Source: Candidatus Hepatoplasma crinochetorum (GTDB lineage: Bacteria; Bacillota_I; Bacilli_A; Mycoplasmatales; Hepatoplasmataceae). Taken from it: a stretch of 64,000 bases of DNA. The translations under genes and the position numbers were made by a program. Below are positions 36,313-50,572 of this stretch, piece after piece; position 1 is the first letter of the stretch; each line of letters opens with the position of its first letter. The stretch spans positions 1-64,000 of the forward strand of contig CWGI01000001.1 in assembly GCA_001179805.1 (NCBI GenBank), written 5' to 3'. The notes beneath the pieces are model-generated. The model made no database searches and had not been told where the DNA came from. It saw only the letters and a program-made list of their open reading frames with translations.

Positions 36313-37248
36313 ATGGTTAATAAAAACACTGGTTATAAACAAGAAAAATATTTTATAAATCCAACAGTAGTTCAAAGTCCTTATTGATTGATTACGGTTG
36401 ATCTTGATGGAACTTTATTAAAAACTCCCTCTAAAGAAGATCTTTTAAAAAATATTCCAAATTACGATATCAGTAAAAAAAATATCTTAGTTTTAAAAAA
36501 ATTAATTAATAAAGGTCATAAAGTTGCAATTGTAACCGGAAGACCATGAAGAGATACAGAAGAAATATATAAAAAAATCGGTTTAAGAACAGTTGTCGCA
36601 AATTATAATGGGGCTTCAATTCATAATCCAAATGATGAAGGATTTATTCCTTATACTTCAGCGATGAATCGAAAATATTTTGATGGATTATTAAATAGAA
36701 CAAGTATCAAAAAATTTTATAAAAACTTTGTGATTGAATGTTATGAAACAACATATATTTTAGATGCAAAAGATAAAGATTTTTTAAATAAATTCCATAT
36801 TCATTATGGACCTAAAGTAATTGAAATAAGTAAAGATTTTTCTTTACCTATCAATCCTCAATCACTTATTTTTAAATTAGAACCAACAAAAAATTTTAAT
36901 AAATATAATCTACTAGTTGAATTAAAAAGAAAATATGCAGAAACATTTTTATTTAGATATTGAGATACTTTGGATGGAAAGAATTTTCTTTATTTAGAGG
37001 TTAATACAAAATCAATTACAAAAGGGAGCGCATTACAATTTATTGCTTCTTATTATAATATTCCAGTCGCAAACACAATCGCTTTTGGTGATGGTGAAAA
37101 TGATCTTGAAATGTTAGAAGCAGCAAATGTCGGTGTTGCGATGAAAAATGCAAGTGATCTTGTAAAATCGCATGCAAAAGATGTTACAAACTTAACAAAT
37201 GATGAAGGAGGAGTGGGTGACTACTTAGAAAGTTTTTTTAAACTTTAA
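36313..37248 (+). CDS. Cof-type HAD-IIB phosphatase
   Basis: 311 aa. Motif I TVDLDGTLLKTP (about 28-39), motif II VAIVTGRPWRDTEEI (about 74-88), motif IV FGDGENDLEMLEAANVGVAM (about 254-273), with a C2-type cap between. Unlike its paralogue at 21528 it keeps the standard DxDGT. Sugar-phosphate or flavin-nucleotide phosphatase by family; substrate unknown. It follows trpS by 10 bp with RBS AAAGG and precedes the M42 peptidase by 17 bp. Confidence 0.92.
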
Positions 37249-37265
37249 ATATTAAAAAGATTAAA

Positions 37266-38396
37266 ATGGAAAAAAATTTAAATAAAGCTGAAAAAAATCA
37301 AGATATTAAAATAAAAGTAAGTGAAAGACTTATTAAAAATGCGATTAAATTATCAAATTTAAACGGTATTTCATCAAGAGAAGAAGAGATTGCTAAATAT
37401 CTTAAAGAAGAATTAAAAGATCTTAAAAATTTAAAAATTGAACGTGATGGATTAGGTTCAATAGCTTTTATAAAAGAAGGAAAAAAAGGAGGACCGATAA
37501 TTTCTTTTACAACACATATGGATGAAGTTGGATTTATGATCACAAACATTACAAAAGATGGATTCTTAAATTTTTCTCCAATCGGTGGTTGATGAAGTCA
37601 TGTTATCTTAGCACAATTATTACGAATAATTACAGAAGATAATAAAAATATTATCGGTGTTGTCGGTTCAAAACCTCCACATTTACTGACAAGAGAAGAA
37701 GCACAAAAAGTTTTACCAATTAAAAACTTATTTATTGATATCGGTGCAAAAAATAAAGAAGAGGTTTTAAAACTTGGAATAAATATCGGCGATCAAGTTG
37801 TTCCTTTTCAAACAGATGTTCATAAAATTTTAAATGATCGATTAATTGGTAAAGCCTTTGATAATCGAATTTCAATCGCAACAGGAATTGAAATTATGCA
37901 ACAAATTTCAACACAAAATCTTGATGCTACTGTTATTTTTATCTGCTCTTCACAAGAAGAAGTCGGACTTCGCGGAGCAAAAACAAGTGCTTATAAATGA
38001 ACACCTGATATTGCATTTGCAATCGATGTTACGATTGCAAATGACACTCCTGGACTTATTTTTAATGATACTAAATTAGGATCAGGACCTGCTCTATCTT
38101 TATTTGATAGTTCAGTACTAGCAAATCCAAATTTATTTAAAAAAATTAAAAAAATTGCAGAAAAAAATAAGATTAATTATACGATTGATTCACTTACAGG
38201 TGGAGGAACAGATGCAGGGACAATTCATCTTACAAAAGATGGTATTGTGACTATGACAATTTCAATTCCTTCTCGTTACATGCATTCTCATAATTCTATT
38301 ATTGATTTAAAAGATGCACAATTAACAGCAAATTTAGTTGTAAGAATATTAAATGAATTAACAACAAATTTAATTAATGATATAAAATATAAATAA
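37266..38396 (+). CDS. M42-family aminopeptidase
   Basis: 376 aa. M42 (glutamyl aminopeptidase/cellulase M-like) metallopeptidase. FTTHMDEVGFMI (about 80) carries the first metal His and Asp, GKAFDNRISIATG (about 196) the bridging Asp, SSQEEVGLRGA (about 228) the catalytic Glu pair, and SLTGGGTDAGTI plus SIPSRYMHSHNS (about 345) the final metal His. Cytoplasmic, likely forming dodecamers as in the family. Last gene of the cluster before the anchored protein at 38412. Confidence 0.92.
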
Positions 38397-38411
38397 GGGA
38401 GATATTCAATT

Positions 38412-39107
38412 TTGATGATAAAAAATAAATTTTTTTCTTATTTCTTCAGTTTTGCAATTTTATTTTCTTTATTTGGTTTTTTAAATTCAGGAAAATTAAA
38501 TCAAAATGATTATTTTACAGAAAAACCTAAAACTGAAAATTTAATAAATATAACAGCTGATCAAAATGTTTACACAGCACAAATTAATGAAATAGGAAGA
38601 ACAAATATTAAATTTACTGTTTTATATATTCCTGATGATTTTTTTCCAACCGATATTAATGGGGACGTTACCTTTGCTTTTTCAACCGATCAAAACGCTT
38701 ATCCAAATCCATCTTTTCCAGACAATGCAAATATTACTCTTGATCAAGTAATCGATAATGAAAATGATACATATAATCTTGTTTTTAATGCTTCTTCTTT
38801 AGATTCAAGTACGAAATATGAGATTTATTCAATTTTTGGATGATATGAAGATAGTAATAATCCTGGTATTTGAATTCCATTTAGTGATGGTGATGGAAAT
38901 AATGAAATTCAACTTTTAAATGAAAATGGTGAATCAGGAATTAGCGCGACAACAAAAATGAGTTCTGGTTATTTTTGAGGAATCATTGCTTTTTCAATTG
39001 TTATCCTTATTTTATTAATCACAATTGTTGTTATATTTTTCATAAGATATAATACATATCGAAAAACAAAAGAAAAATATGATTTGTTAAATAAAGAAAT
39101 AAAATAG
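38412..39107 (+). CDS. Small anchored surface protein
   Basis: 231 aa from TTG 38412, or 230 from ATG 38415; GGGAG lies 10 nt before the TTG, which favours it. N-terminal signal-like segment (FFSYFFSFAILFSLFGFL), one beta-rich ectodomain (about 40-190, with NAYPNPSFPDNANITLDQ and SLDSSTKYEIYSIFGWY, FN3-like) and a C-terminal TM helix (WGIIAFSIVILILLITIVVI, about 192-211) with a short basic tail. It resembles one Ig/FN3 module of the RCC1-like surface proteins on a membrane anchor. Function unknown. Confidence 0.78.
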
Positions 39108-39129
39108 AATCAAAAAAGAATAATTTATC

Positions 39130-39161
39130 AAAAGCAATTACATTTATGTAATTGCTTTTTT
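39130..39161 (+). terminator. Rho-independent terminator
   Basis: AAAAGCAATTACAT (39130-39143), 2-nt loop, ATGTAATTGCTTTT (39146-39159), then TT. A perfect 14-bp stem that ends the 38412 transcript. Confidence 0.88.
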
Positions 39162-39191
39162 AAACTTAAATTTATAAGTATAATTTATGAA

Positions 39192-42071
39192 ATGAAACAA
39201 CAACTAAATTTAAATTTAATTACAAAATCATCTTTTAATTTTTTTACATCACTTTTAAAATTAGATGATATTATTGATTTTTCTCTTAAAAATAATTATG
39301 AAAATGCTTGCTTAATTGAAAAGGATACGATGTATCTTATTTATCCTTTTATTAAAGCATGTGATAAAAATAATTTAAAAGCAATTGTTGGTCTTGAAAT
39401 AAGTTCTCTACAAATTATTTTGTTTGCCAAGAATCTATCAGGTTATTATAAATTGATAAAAATTTCTTCACTTATTAATACAAAAAAAGAATTAAATATT
39501 GAAAAGTATCTTAAAGATAGTGATTTAATTATTTTAGCTGATTATCAAAATTTTCCTCAGCATCTTTTTTTAAAAAATGAGCAATCTGAAGCATTAGAAA
39601 TTTTTGCTAAAATAGGTAACAAAAAATTACCTGAAAAAATTGATAAATTATTACAATCAGATGAATTTATTGAAAAATATGGTAATGATATTTTTATAAA
39701 ATATCAAAATATTATCAAAAAAATAGATTTAAAATTTGATTTTTCAAAAAAATTTAAATTACCTGATTTTGAAATTGATTCTAAATTTAAAAATCAAGAT
39801 CAATATCTTTATTATTTACTAACAATTAATCTTAAAAATTATTTTAAAAAAAGCAAATATGCCTCTCAACATAAAAACATTTATCAAGAGAGAGTTGAGT
39901 ATGAGTTTTCAGTAATTAAAAAAACAGGATTTACAAATTATTTTTTAATTGTTTTTGATTTAATTAGATATGCAAGAAAAAAAGATATCTACGTCGGTCC
40001 TGGAAGAGGTTCTTCTTCCGGATCAATCGTTTCATTTCTTTTAAATATTACACTTGCTGATCCTATTAAATCAAATCTTTATTTTGAAAGATTTTTAAAT
40101 CCAGCAAGAATCACCTTTCCTGATATTGATATTGATATTGAAGATGAAAGAAGAGATGAATTATTTTTATATCTTAGAGATAAATATGGAAGTGATTATT
40201 TTGCGCAAATTATTACATTTCAATCCTTGAAGGCAAAAATGTCACTCAAAGATATTTTTCGTTTTCTTAAAATTTCGCCTGCAGAAGCAAATAAAATCAC
40301 AAAACTTTTAGATGATCGTATTACTTTACAACAATCATATGATCATAATAAAAATTTTAAATATGCAATTGAAGAAAATCATAATTTTAAAAAAGGGTAT
40401 GAAATAGCAAAAGAAATTGAAGGATTACCACGTCAATTTTCAACTCATGCTGCTGGAATCGTAATTTCTCACCAAAAGATTTCTAATTTAGTTCCAATTC
40501 AAGCTGGGTATAGTAAAGATTATAATCAAACACAATATTCAATGAATTATCTTGAAGAAAATCAATTATTAAAAATGGATCTTTTAGGATTAAGAAATCT
40601 TACTTTCTTAAAAAAAATTCTTAATTTAATAAAAGAGAGCAAAAATAAAGAAATAGACTTAAAAAAAATAAATTACCAAGACCAAAATGTTTTCAAATTA
40701 TTATCGCAAGGTAAAACATTAGGAATATTCCAACTTGAATCGATAGGAATGAGTGATGTTTTAATAAAAATTAAACCAACAGAATTTGAAGATATTGTCG
40801 CTACTATTTCATTATTTCGTCCCGGGCCAATGAAACAAATCGATCACTATATTAAAAGAAAACATCAGATTGAAAAAATAACTTATCTTGTTCCGCAATT
40901 AGAATCAATTTTAAAAAAAACATATGGGATTATTATTTATCAAGAACAAATTATGGAAATTGCTCAGAAGATAGCAAATTTTTCACTTGCAAAAGCTGAT
41001 TTATTAAGAAAAGCAATTTCAAAAAAAAATAGTGATGAATTAAATTTATTAAAAAATGATTTTATAAATGGAGCAATAAACAATAATTTTATAAAAGAAG
41101 ATGCGATCAAAATATATGATCTTATTTTTGAATTTGCTCTCTATGGTTTTAATAGATCACATGCTGTCTCTTATTCGTTCATTACTTATTGATTAGCTTA
41201 TTTAAAAACATATTTTCCACAAGAATTCATTGTTTGTTTATTAAATCAAGCAATTGGCAATGATAATAAAACAATTCAATATATCGAAGAAGCACAGTTT
41301 TTTAAAATTAAAATTAGTTATCCCGATATAAATAACTTAAATTACAATTATTTTTTAAAAGATAATCAAATTTTTCTTGCATTAGAAGTAATAAATGAAT
41401 TAGGAAAGCAAACGATCAATGATCTTTTAAAAGAAAGAAAAGAAGGGATATATCAAGATTTTATTGATTTTGTAGTTCGCACACAAAAATTAAAATTATC
41501 AAGAAAACAACTTGAATTTTTAATAAAAGGAGGAGCCTTAGATAATTTTAATTTAACAAGAAACACAATGCTCAATAATCTTGATTTAATTTTAGAGTAT
41601 GCTAAATTGGTTTTAATTAAAAAAGATAATTCTTATAAAATTGATTATTCAATTGTTTCTGAGAAACCAATTTTAAAAGAAGCAGAAAAAGAAAATTATC
41701 AAAAATTTGAAAAAGAAGCACTTGGATTTTTATTGGAAGCAAATGATTTTATTAAATATCAAAATAAATTAACAGTAAAACAAAAAGAAAATTTATTAAC
41801 AATATCAGAAATAGAGAATGAACAAGATAAGTTAGTAAAAGTTTTCGGAGTGATAAATTCTATTCGAAAAATTAAAACTAAGAGATTACAAGAGATGTCT
41901 TTTATTGAAATAAAAGACAATAAAAATAAAATTTCAATTACGATTTGACCTAACCAATTTAAAGTAATTGAAGCAAAATTAAAAATAGGTATCGGAATTA
42001 TTATTCGTGGTAAGATTGATTTAAGAAGAACGAGAACAATTATTTTAGAACAAGCAGAATTTATTGAGTAA
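39192..42071 (+). CDS. dnaE: DNA polymerase III alpha subunit, DnaE type
   Basis: 959 aa, short for DnaE (about 1100-1160). The N-terminal PHP domain is degenerate: the usual HxHS metal motif is replaced by LNLITKSSFNFFTSL, so it should lack metal-dependent proofreading. The palm carries GPGRGSSSGSIVSFLL (about 271-286) and catalytic FPDIDIDIEDERRDE (about 308-322). HAAGIVIS (about 420) and FNRSHAVSYSFITYW (about 652-666) are standard. The C-terminal OB region is present (KLVKVFGVINSIRKIKTK) and the protein ends soon after. UGA(Trp) at 41191. In mollicutes DnaE works beside PolC. Confidence 0.94.
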
Positions 42072-42102
42072 AAATATATTTATTAATTGAGGATGTAAAT
42101 AA

Positions 42103-43188
42103 ATGCAACGTTTGTATATAAAAACGATTACTATTCATTATCTTGGACCATGAATAGATAATCACTTTCGCTTTAAAAAAAATAATCTTATTTTTGGGAT
42201 TAATAATGATGCTGGAGGATTGGATGTAATTGAAATTATTAAATTAATAAAAGATGTTCGTAAAAAACATCGAATCGAAGAAAAATATTTTTATAAAGAT
42301 TTATTAAATAGTAGCAATACAAATTTTAATAAATGTCTATTAAAAATAACTTTTTTTAATTCAAGAAAAGATACTTATATTAAATTAACAAAAGAAGGAA
42401 TGATCGATTATAAATATAGTAAAAATTTACTACTTTTAAACAAAATAAAAATTACTATTTTCGAAACAAAAGAACAAATTGAAAGTATTATTAATAATCT
42501 TGATTCAAAAAAAGATCGTATTAATTATTTAAAAGATAATGTAATTGTTTTTCTTAAAATTGAAAAACTTCTTTCTGAATCTAAGATGAAAAAAATCTTA
42601 AATTTTTCTTATAAACATGCAGGACAAACTTTTTTTTCGACAATTTCTCCTAAAATAATCGTTCATGCAATAAATAATTTTGATACAAAAAATCTTGATG
42701 TTTTTTATATGGTCGATCACTTTGAAAAAAATAAAAGACCTAATTTAATACAAGAATTAACAGAATATACGGGTGAAAAGATAAGAAAAAAGATTTTATT
42801 TGTAGAAGGAATAAGTGATCGATTGATTATCGAATCTATTGCCAAAAAAAATAAAATAAAAGATTTAATAATAGTTGATACAGGAGGAATTGCAAATATT
42901 AATTTTGATGCAATTGCGCAATTAAATCATTTTCTTACAGCGCGAGCGATTATTGATCATGATAATGAAGTTAATCGTAAATCAAATCATTTAATTTATG
43001 TTCTTGCAAAAAGAGCGATTGAATGATATTTAGATCAAAATGTTTTACGAAAATATGATCTTAATGATTTTAAAATGTCTTCTCATAACAAAATCTTGAT
43101 GGCTGAAAATTTTAAAAATACTTATTTAAAAAGTCAAAATTATAATCAATTAGAAAGAGAATTTTTAAAATTATATAGTTCTTTTTAA
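42103..43188 (+). CDS. OLD-like TOPRIM protein with degenerate ATPase
   Basis: 361 aa. The N-terminus (IKTITIHYLGPWIDNHFRF, then NNLIFGINNDAGGLDVIEII) has the shape of an SMC/OLD-type ATPase start, but the Walker A site lacks the Lys and Ser/Thr (GINNDAGGLD). The C-terminal part is a TOPRIM domain: KKILFVEGISDRLIIESIA (about 229-247, catalytic Glu), LIIVDTGGIANI (about 255) and AIIDHDNEVNRK (about 285, DxD). This suggests a nuclease of the OLD family that has lost ATP binding. Role unknown: repair or defence are both possible. RBS GAGG 9 nt upstream; 31 bp after dnaE and probably co-transcribed. Confidence 0.7.
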
Positions 43189-43213
43189 AATATATTAGAA
43201 TTAAATTAATAAA

Positions 43214-45244
43214 ATGGAAAATATTAAAAAAGAAAAAAAGAAAAAAATAATATCTTTTGATATTTTAAAATTTCATTTATTTAAACTTATTATCGGAATT
43301 ATTTTTCTAATTATTTTCTTTTGAACTGAATTTTTTGTAGTCTTTTATCCTGATTCAAATTTATTACCAGATATATTTGTAAATATCTGATGACAATTTT
43401 CATTATCAACAATAATTTTAATCTTAATTAGTTATGAATATTTAGTAAATTCAATTAAAGATATATTCAAGAAAATAATTTCTGATGATCTTTTAGTTAC
43501 AATATCTGCTTTTACCTCTTATATTTTTTCAATCTGTGCGATTGGAATAAATTTTAATGAATTGAAAGCAAATGATTGACTTATTACGAATATAAATGGT
43601 ACTAGTGATACTTTATTTATTTTATTTGCAGCTTTTGTTGAAGTTTCGGTAATTATTTATATTGGAAGAATGATTGAGTTTTATGTTACAGAAAAAACAA
43701 TACATGAAATTACTGCAATTAATGATTTATTTGTTGATGAGGCGGTTATTTTGAGAAATAATAAAGAAGAAAGAATTGCGACCGTTGATCTAAAAGTTAA
43801 TGATATTATAATTTGTTATCCCGGAGAGACAATCCCGGTTGATGGAATGGTATTGGAAGGAGAAGCATTAATAAATGAGGCTTCTTTTACAGGCGAAACA
43901 AATCTTGTAAAAAAAAGAAAAAATAGTGATGTTTATGGAGGAACAATATCTAATCAATATTTAAAAATAAAAGTAAAATATCGCTTAGAAGATTCACTTA
44001 TAAATAAAATTCATCAAGGAATATTAAAAGCAAAAGAAGCTAAATCTGATTATCAAAAAATTGCTGATAAAGTTGTAATTTTTTTAGTTCCGGTTGTTTT
44101 GGTGTTAGGATTTTTAGCATTAACATTTTGATCAATTTTTTCTGGATGACAAGATGGATTATTAGTAATGGTTACGGTTTTTGTTGTTGCTTGTCCTTGC
44201 TCTTTTGCAATGATTACACCTCTTTCAATCCTTGTCGCAAATGGAGTCGCTTTAAAGAAAGAAATTATCTTTAATTCTAAAAGACCATTTGAAAAAAAAG
44301 AAGTAATAGATACGATTGCTTTTGATAAAACGGGAACGATTACAACGGGAAAATTAGCTGTTAAAAAAACCAATCTTTCTACTAAATATTTAAATTTAAT
44401 TTATTCAATGGAACTTTATTCAAATCATCCAATTGCAAAATCAATTGTTTTAAATTACCAAAATCAATTTAAAGATAGATTAAATTTAAAAACACAAAAT
44501 GTCGTTGGAAATGGATTGAAAGCAAAATATGAAGATCAAACTTACTATTTAGGTTCTTGAAATTTTGCAAAAAATATTTTAACTAGAGTAGATCAAAAAG
44601 TTTTTGTATCAAGCAATGAACTTATTATTTATCTTTTTACAAAAGAAAAAATAATTGGTTATCTTGAACTTGAAGATGAAATTAGAGAAGATGCTTATAA
44701 TGTAATAAATTCTCTGAAAAAGAAAAATATTGCAATATATATGATTACAGGCGATCAAAAAAAAGTTGCTTATAAAATTGCAAGAAAAGTTGGAATTTTA
44801 GAAGAAAATGTATTTTATCAAACTCTCCCTTCTGAAAAAGCAGAAATTGTTGAAAAACTAAAAAAAGAAGGTCATACTGTTGGTTTTGTTGGTGATGGAA
44901 TAAATGATTCTATCGCACTTGAAACAAGTAATTTGGGAATTTCTTTAGGTTCGGGTTCTGCACTAGCATTACAATCAAGTGATATTACAATTAGAAATGA
45001 TGATTTAAAATTAATCAATGAGGCCTTAGATATCTCGAGCAAAACTTTAAAAACAATCTATATTGGTCTTATCGTTGCAAGTATTTATAATTTAATTTTA
45101 ATTCCTCTTGCTCTTAGTGGGATTTTAGTTCCTTCAATTGGGGCGATTGCGATGGCAATAAATGATACAATGGCTGTAATCATCGCTGCTAGTTTAAAAA
45201 GATTGAGTTTCAAAAAGAAAAATAAAGATAAAGAAAATCTTTAA
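43214..45244 (+). CDS. P1B-type heavy-metal ATPase
   Basis: 676 aa. Pumps a transition metal across the membrane. CPC motif in TM6 (VVACPCSFAMITP, about 324-336), phosphorylation site AFDKTGTITTGK (about 369-380), actuator TGET (about 227), SMELYSNHPIAKSI with the P1B His-Pro (about 400), and hinge GFVGDGINDS (about 557-566). No N-terminal metal-binding domain. The last helices read ASIYNLILIPLA and MAINDTMAVIIAAS: the YN fits copper pumps, but the usual MSLSS-like element is replaced by NDT, so the ion is uncertain. It follows the TOPRIM gene by 25 bp. Confidence 0.9.
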
Positions 45245-45269
45245 AAGATATTTTTTATCAAAAAATAAG

Positions 45270-45275
45270 TATAAC
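45270..45275 (+). promoter_or_regulatory. Possible -10 (TATAAC) of the tracrRNA-like gene
   Basis: TATAAC lies about 20 bp before the first anti-repeat. The -35 is not convincing. The predicted start near 45282 gives an RNA of about 190 nt. Confidence 0.3.
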
Positions 45276-45281
45276 AAAAGT

Positions 45282-45472
45282 GAATTACTTGGTAGTTTTA
45301 AACAATTTATGAATACCAATCAAATCAACTCAAAATTTAAATAACTCATGAATACCAACTAATCAAGATAATGGTTTAGAAGTAACTAGATTGCTTCGAA
45401 TATCTAAGGGTACTCAGGTAACCCTCTTAACAAATCCTGAAAAGAGTCATTTTAGTAAAATGACTCTTTTTT
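45282..45472 (+). ncRNA. tracrRNA-like RNA with two tandem anti-repeats
   Basis: Two copies related to the CRISPR repeat at 53464 lie in tandem: a weak one at 45295-45329 and a strong one at 45334-45369 (about 29 of 36 positions match). Read on the plus strand, the second is anti-sense to the crRNA repeat: its AACUAAUCAAGAU end pairs over 13 bp, with two wobbles, with the repeat's GUUUUGAUUAGUU. After it come a hairpin (GAAGUAA with UUGCUUC, 45379-45397) inside an outer UUAGA/UCUAA stem, a second hairpin (GGGUAC with GUAACCC, 45408-45424) and a strong terminator. This order, anti-repeat, nexus-like hairpins, terminator, is that of type II tracrRNA. No cas gene adjoins it. The 5' end is a guess. 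Confidence 0.7.
45440..45472 (+). terminator. Terminator of the tracrRNA-like gene
   Basis: AAAAGAGTCATTTT (45440-45453), 3-nt loop, AAAATGACTCTTTT (45457-45470), then TT. A perfect 14-bp stem. Confidence 0.9.
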
Positions 45473-45479
45473 ATTTTAT

Positions 45480-45715
45480 TTGATTTAATAAATAATTTTT
45501 ATATTTTTTATAATTATCAAATTTAATTTCATTTAATTTAAAAAATAATTGATCTCTTAATTTTTCATTTTCAATTTTAAAATTAAAGGGACCTAAATAT
45601 TTATTTTCAGTAAAATCTAAATCTAATAAGATATAAGATAATCTATTTTTAATAAAATCATCAGTTATTTCTTTATAATCGTTTTTTTTGTTATTTAAAT
45701 ATCAGTGCTATAATT
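45480..45715 (-). pseudogene. Start-less 3' remnant of an unknown gene
   Basis: The minus strand is open for about 78 codons with no start, reading NNKKNDYKEITDDFIKNRL, then SYILLDLDFTENKYLGPFNF and a lysine-rich end (NYKKYKNYLLNQIK). Codon use and composition look like real coding sequence, so this is probably the tail of a lost gene. I cannot identify it. Its place beside the tracrRNA-like gene makes a cas origin conceivable, but nothing in the residues shows that. Confidence 0.4.
45709..45714 (+). promoter_or_regulatory. Extended -10 promoter (TGCTATAAT)
   Basis: TATAAT preceded by TGC, 45 bp before the ATG of the 20-codon ORF. Matches the extended -10 form also seen at 56667. Confidence 0.55.
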
Positions 45716-45758
45716 TTATTGAAAAAGCTTATTTAAGACTTTTTTAAAGGGGAAAATT

Positions 45759-45821
45759 ATGAACACTTTAAAACCAAAATACACAAAATCAGGTGGAGAA
45801 TTATTAAGTTGATTTAAATAA
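45759..45821 (+). CDS. 20-aa peptide or truncated gene start
   Basis: ATG with an excellent Shine-Dalgarno (AAAGGGG, 7 nt spacing) and a strong extended -10 promoter. It reads MNTLKPKYTKSGGELLSWFK and stops. Either an expressed microprotein or leader peptide, or the intact 5' end of a gene whose body was lost when treC or the neighbouring CRISPR parts were rearranged. Convergent with treC. Confidence 0.4.
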
Positions 45822-45826
45822 TAATT

Positions 45827-49536
<3,710 letters not shown>

Positions 49537-49755
49537 TCTACTTTTAATTAATTTACCCTTATATTAAAATTTTATTAATAATTAAAATATTTAAATTCTT
49601 TTTTTGAACTTGTATATACAAATTAATCACTATTCGATTTTTCTTTTTTAAAAAATGAGAAAAATAAAATATTTAGTATAAATTAAATTTTTAAAGGCAT
49701 TTTTTATGATATTTTAAAAAAAAATATTTTTTTGCTTTTTTAAAAATTTAATGTA

Positions 49756-49761
49756 TATAAT
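49756..49761 (+). promoter_or_regulatory. Promoter of glpF-glpK-glpO
   Basis: TATAAT at 49756-49761 with TTGCTT at 49734-49739 (16-bp spacer). RBS AAAGGG and the glpF ATG follow about 26 nt downstream. No cre-like operator seen. Confidence 0.6.
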
Positions 49762-49787
49762 ATATTTTGAAAGGGAAATTAAAAAAA

Positions 49788-50513
49788 ATGGATTTAAATT
49801 TAGGTGGAATATTCCTATCAGAAATGATAGGAACATTTCTTTTAATATTAATTGGATGCGGTGTTAATGCCAGTGTCAATTTAAAAAAAACATATTCACA
49901 TAATTCTGGCTGAATTGTAATATCTTTCGGTTGAGGAATGGGAGTTATGATCGGAGCTGCTGCAGCTTATTATTCGGGAGGTCATTTAAACCCCGCTGTT
50001 ACATTAGCGATGTGAACAGAAGATTTTATTAATACACAGGAAGCAATGATTTATTTCTGTGGGGAAATTGTAGGAGCATTTTTAGGTGCTTTAACAGTTG
50101 CTTTTTTATTTTGAGATCACTTTAAAGAAACAGAAGATAAAAGCGCAATCGCAGGAACATTTCATACTACACCAGCAATTAAAAAATGATATAGAAATTT
50201 TGCAACAGAATTTTTTGCAACATCAGTTTTAGTGCTGCCTTTACTAACAATTACTGAAGTGGATGTTTCATGAATTTATGGACCTCTATTTGCAGGATTA
50301 ATAGTTTTAGGTATTGGATTAACATTAGGGGGACTTACTGGATATGCAATTAATCCAGCAAGAGATATAATGCCAAGATTGGTACACACAATTATTCCAA
50401 TTCCTAACAAAGGAACAAGCAATTGAGAATATTCATGAGTTCCAATTTTAGGTCCTCTATTTGGATCAATGCTTGCGGTTGGAATTTTTGAATTAATGTT
50501 AGTTGCATTTTAA
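49788..50513 (+). CDS. glpF: Glycerol uptake facilitator
   Basis: 241 aa aquaglyceroporin. Six helices and two NPA half-helices: [12 protein letters not shown] (about 63-74) and [13 protein letters not shown] (about 184-196). Arg after the second NPA and Asp after that (NPARD) fit the glycerol-conducting group. It brings in glycerol for the kinase encoded 60 bp downstream. Several UGA(Trp) codons, so it is fragmented under the standard code. A second, divergent MIP protein is at 62936. Confidence 0.95.
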
Positions 50514-50572
50514 TTTATTTATATTTTTAAGATATCAGTAGAAAATAAAAAAAGAAAGAATAGAAAGAAAAA

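Noticed and set aside
37846-38079. Frame of 77 codons within the M42 peptidase
   Set aside because: Out-of-frame overlap with a gene whose metal motifs continue on both sides.
45295-45369. A second CRISPR array at the anti-repeats
   Set aside because: The two repeat-like copies are separated by only about 4 nt, so there is no spacer, and hairpins plus a terminator follow. tracrRNA fits better.
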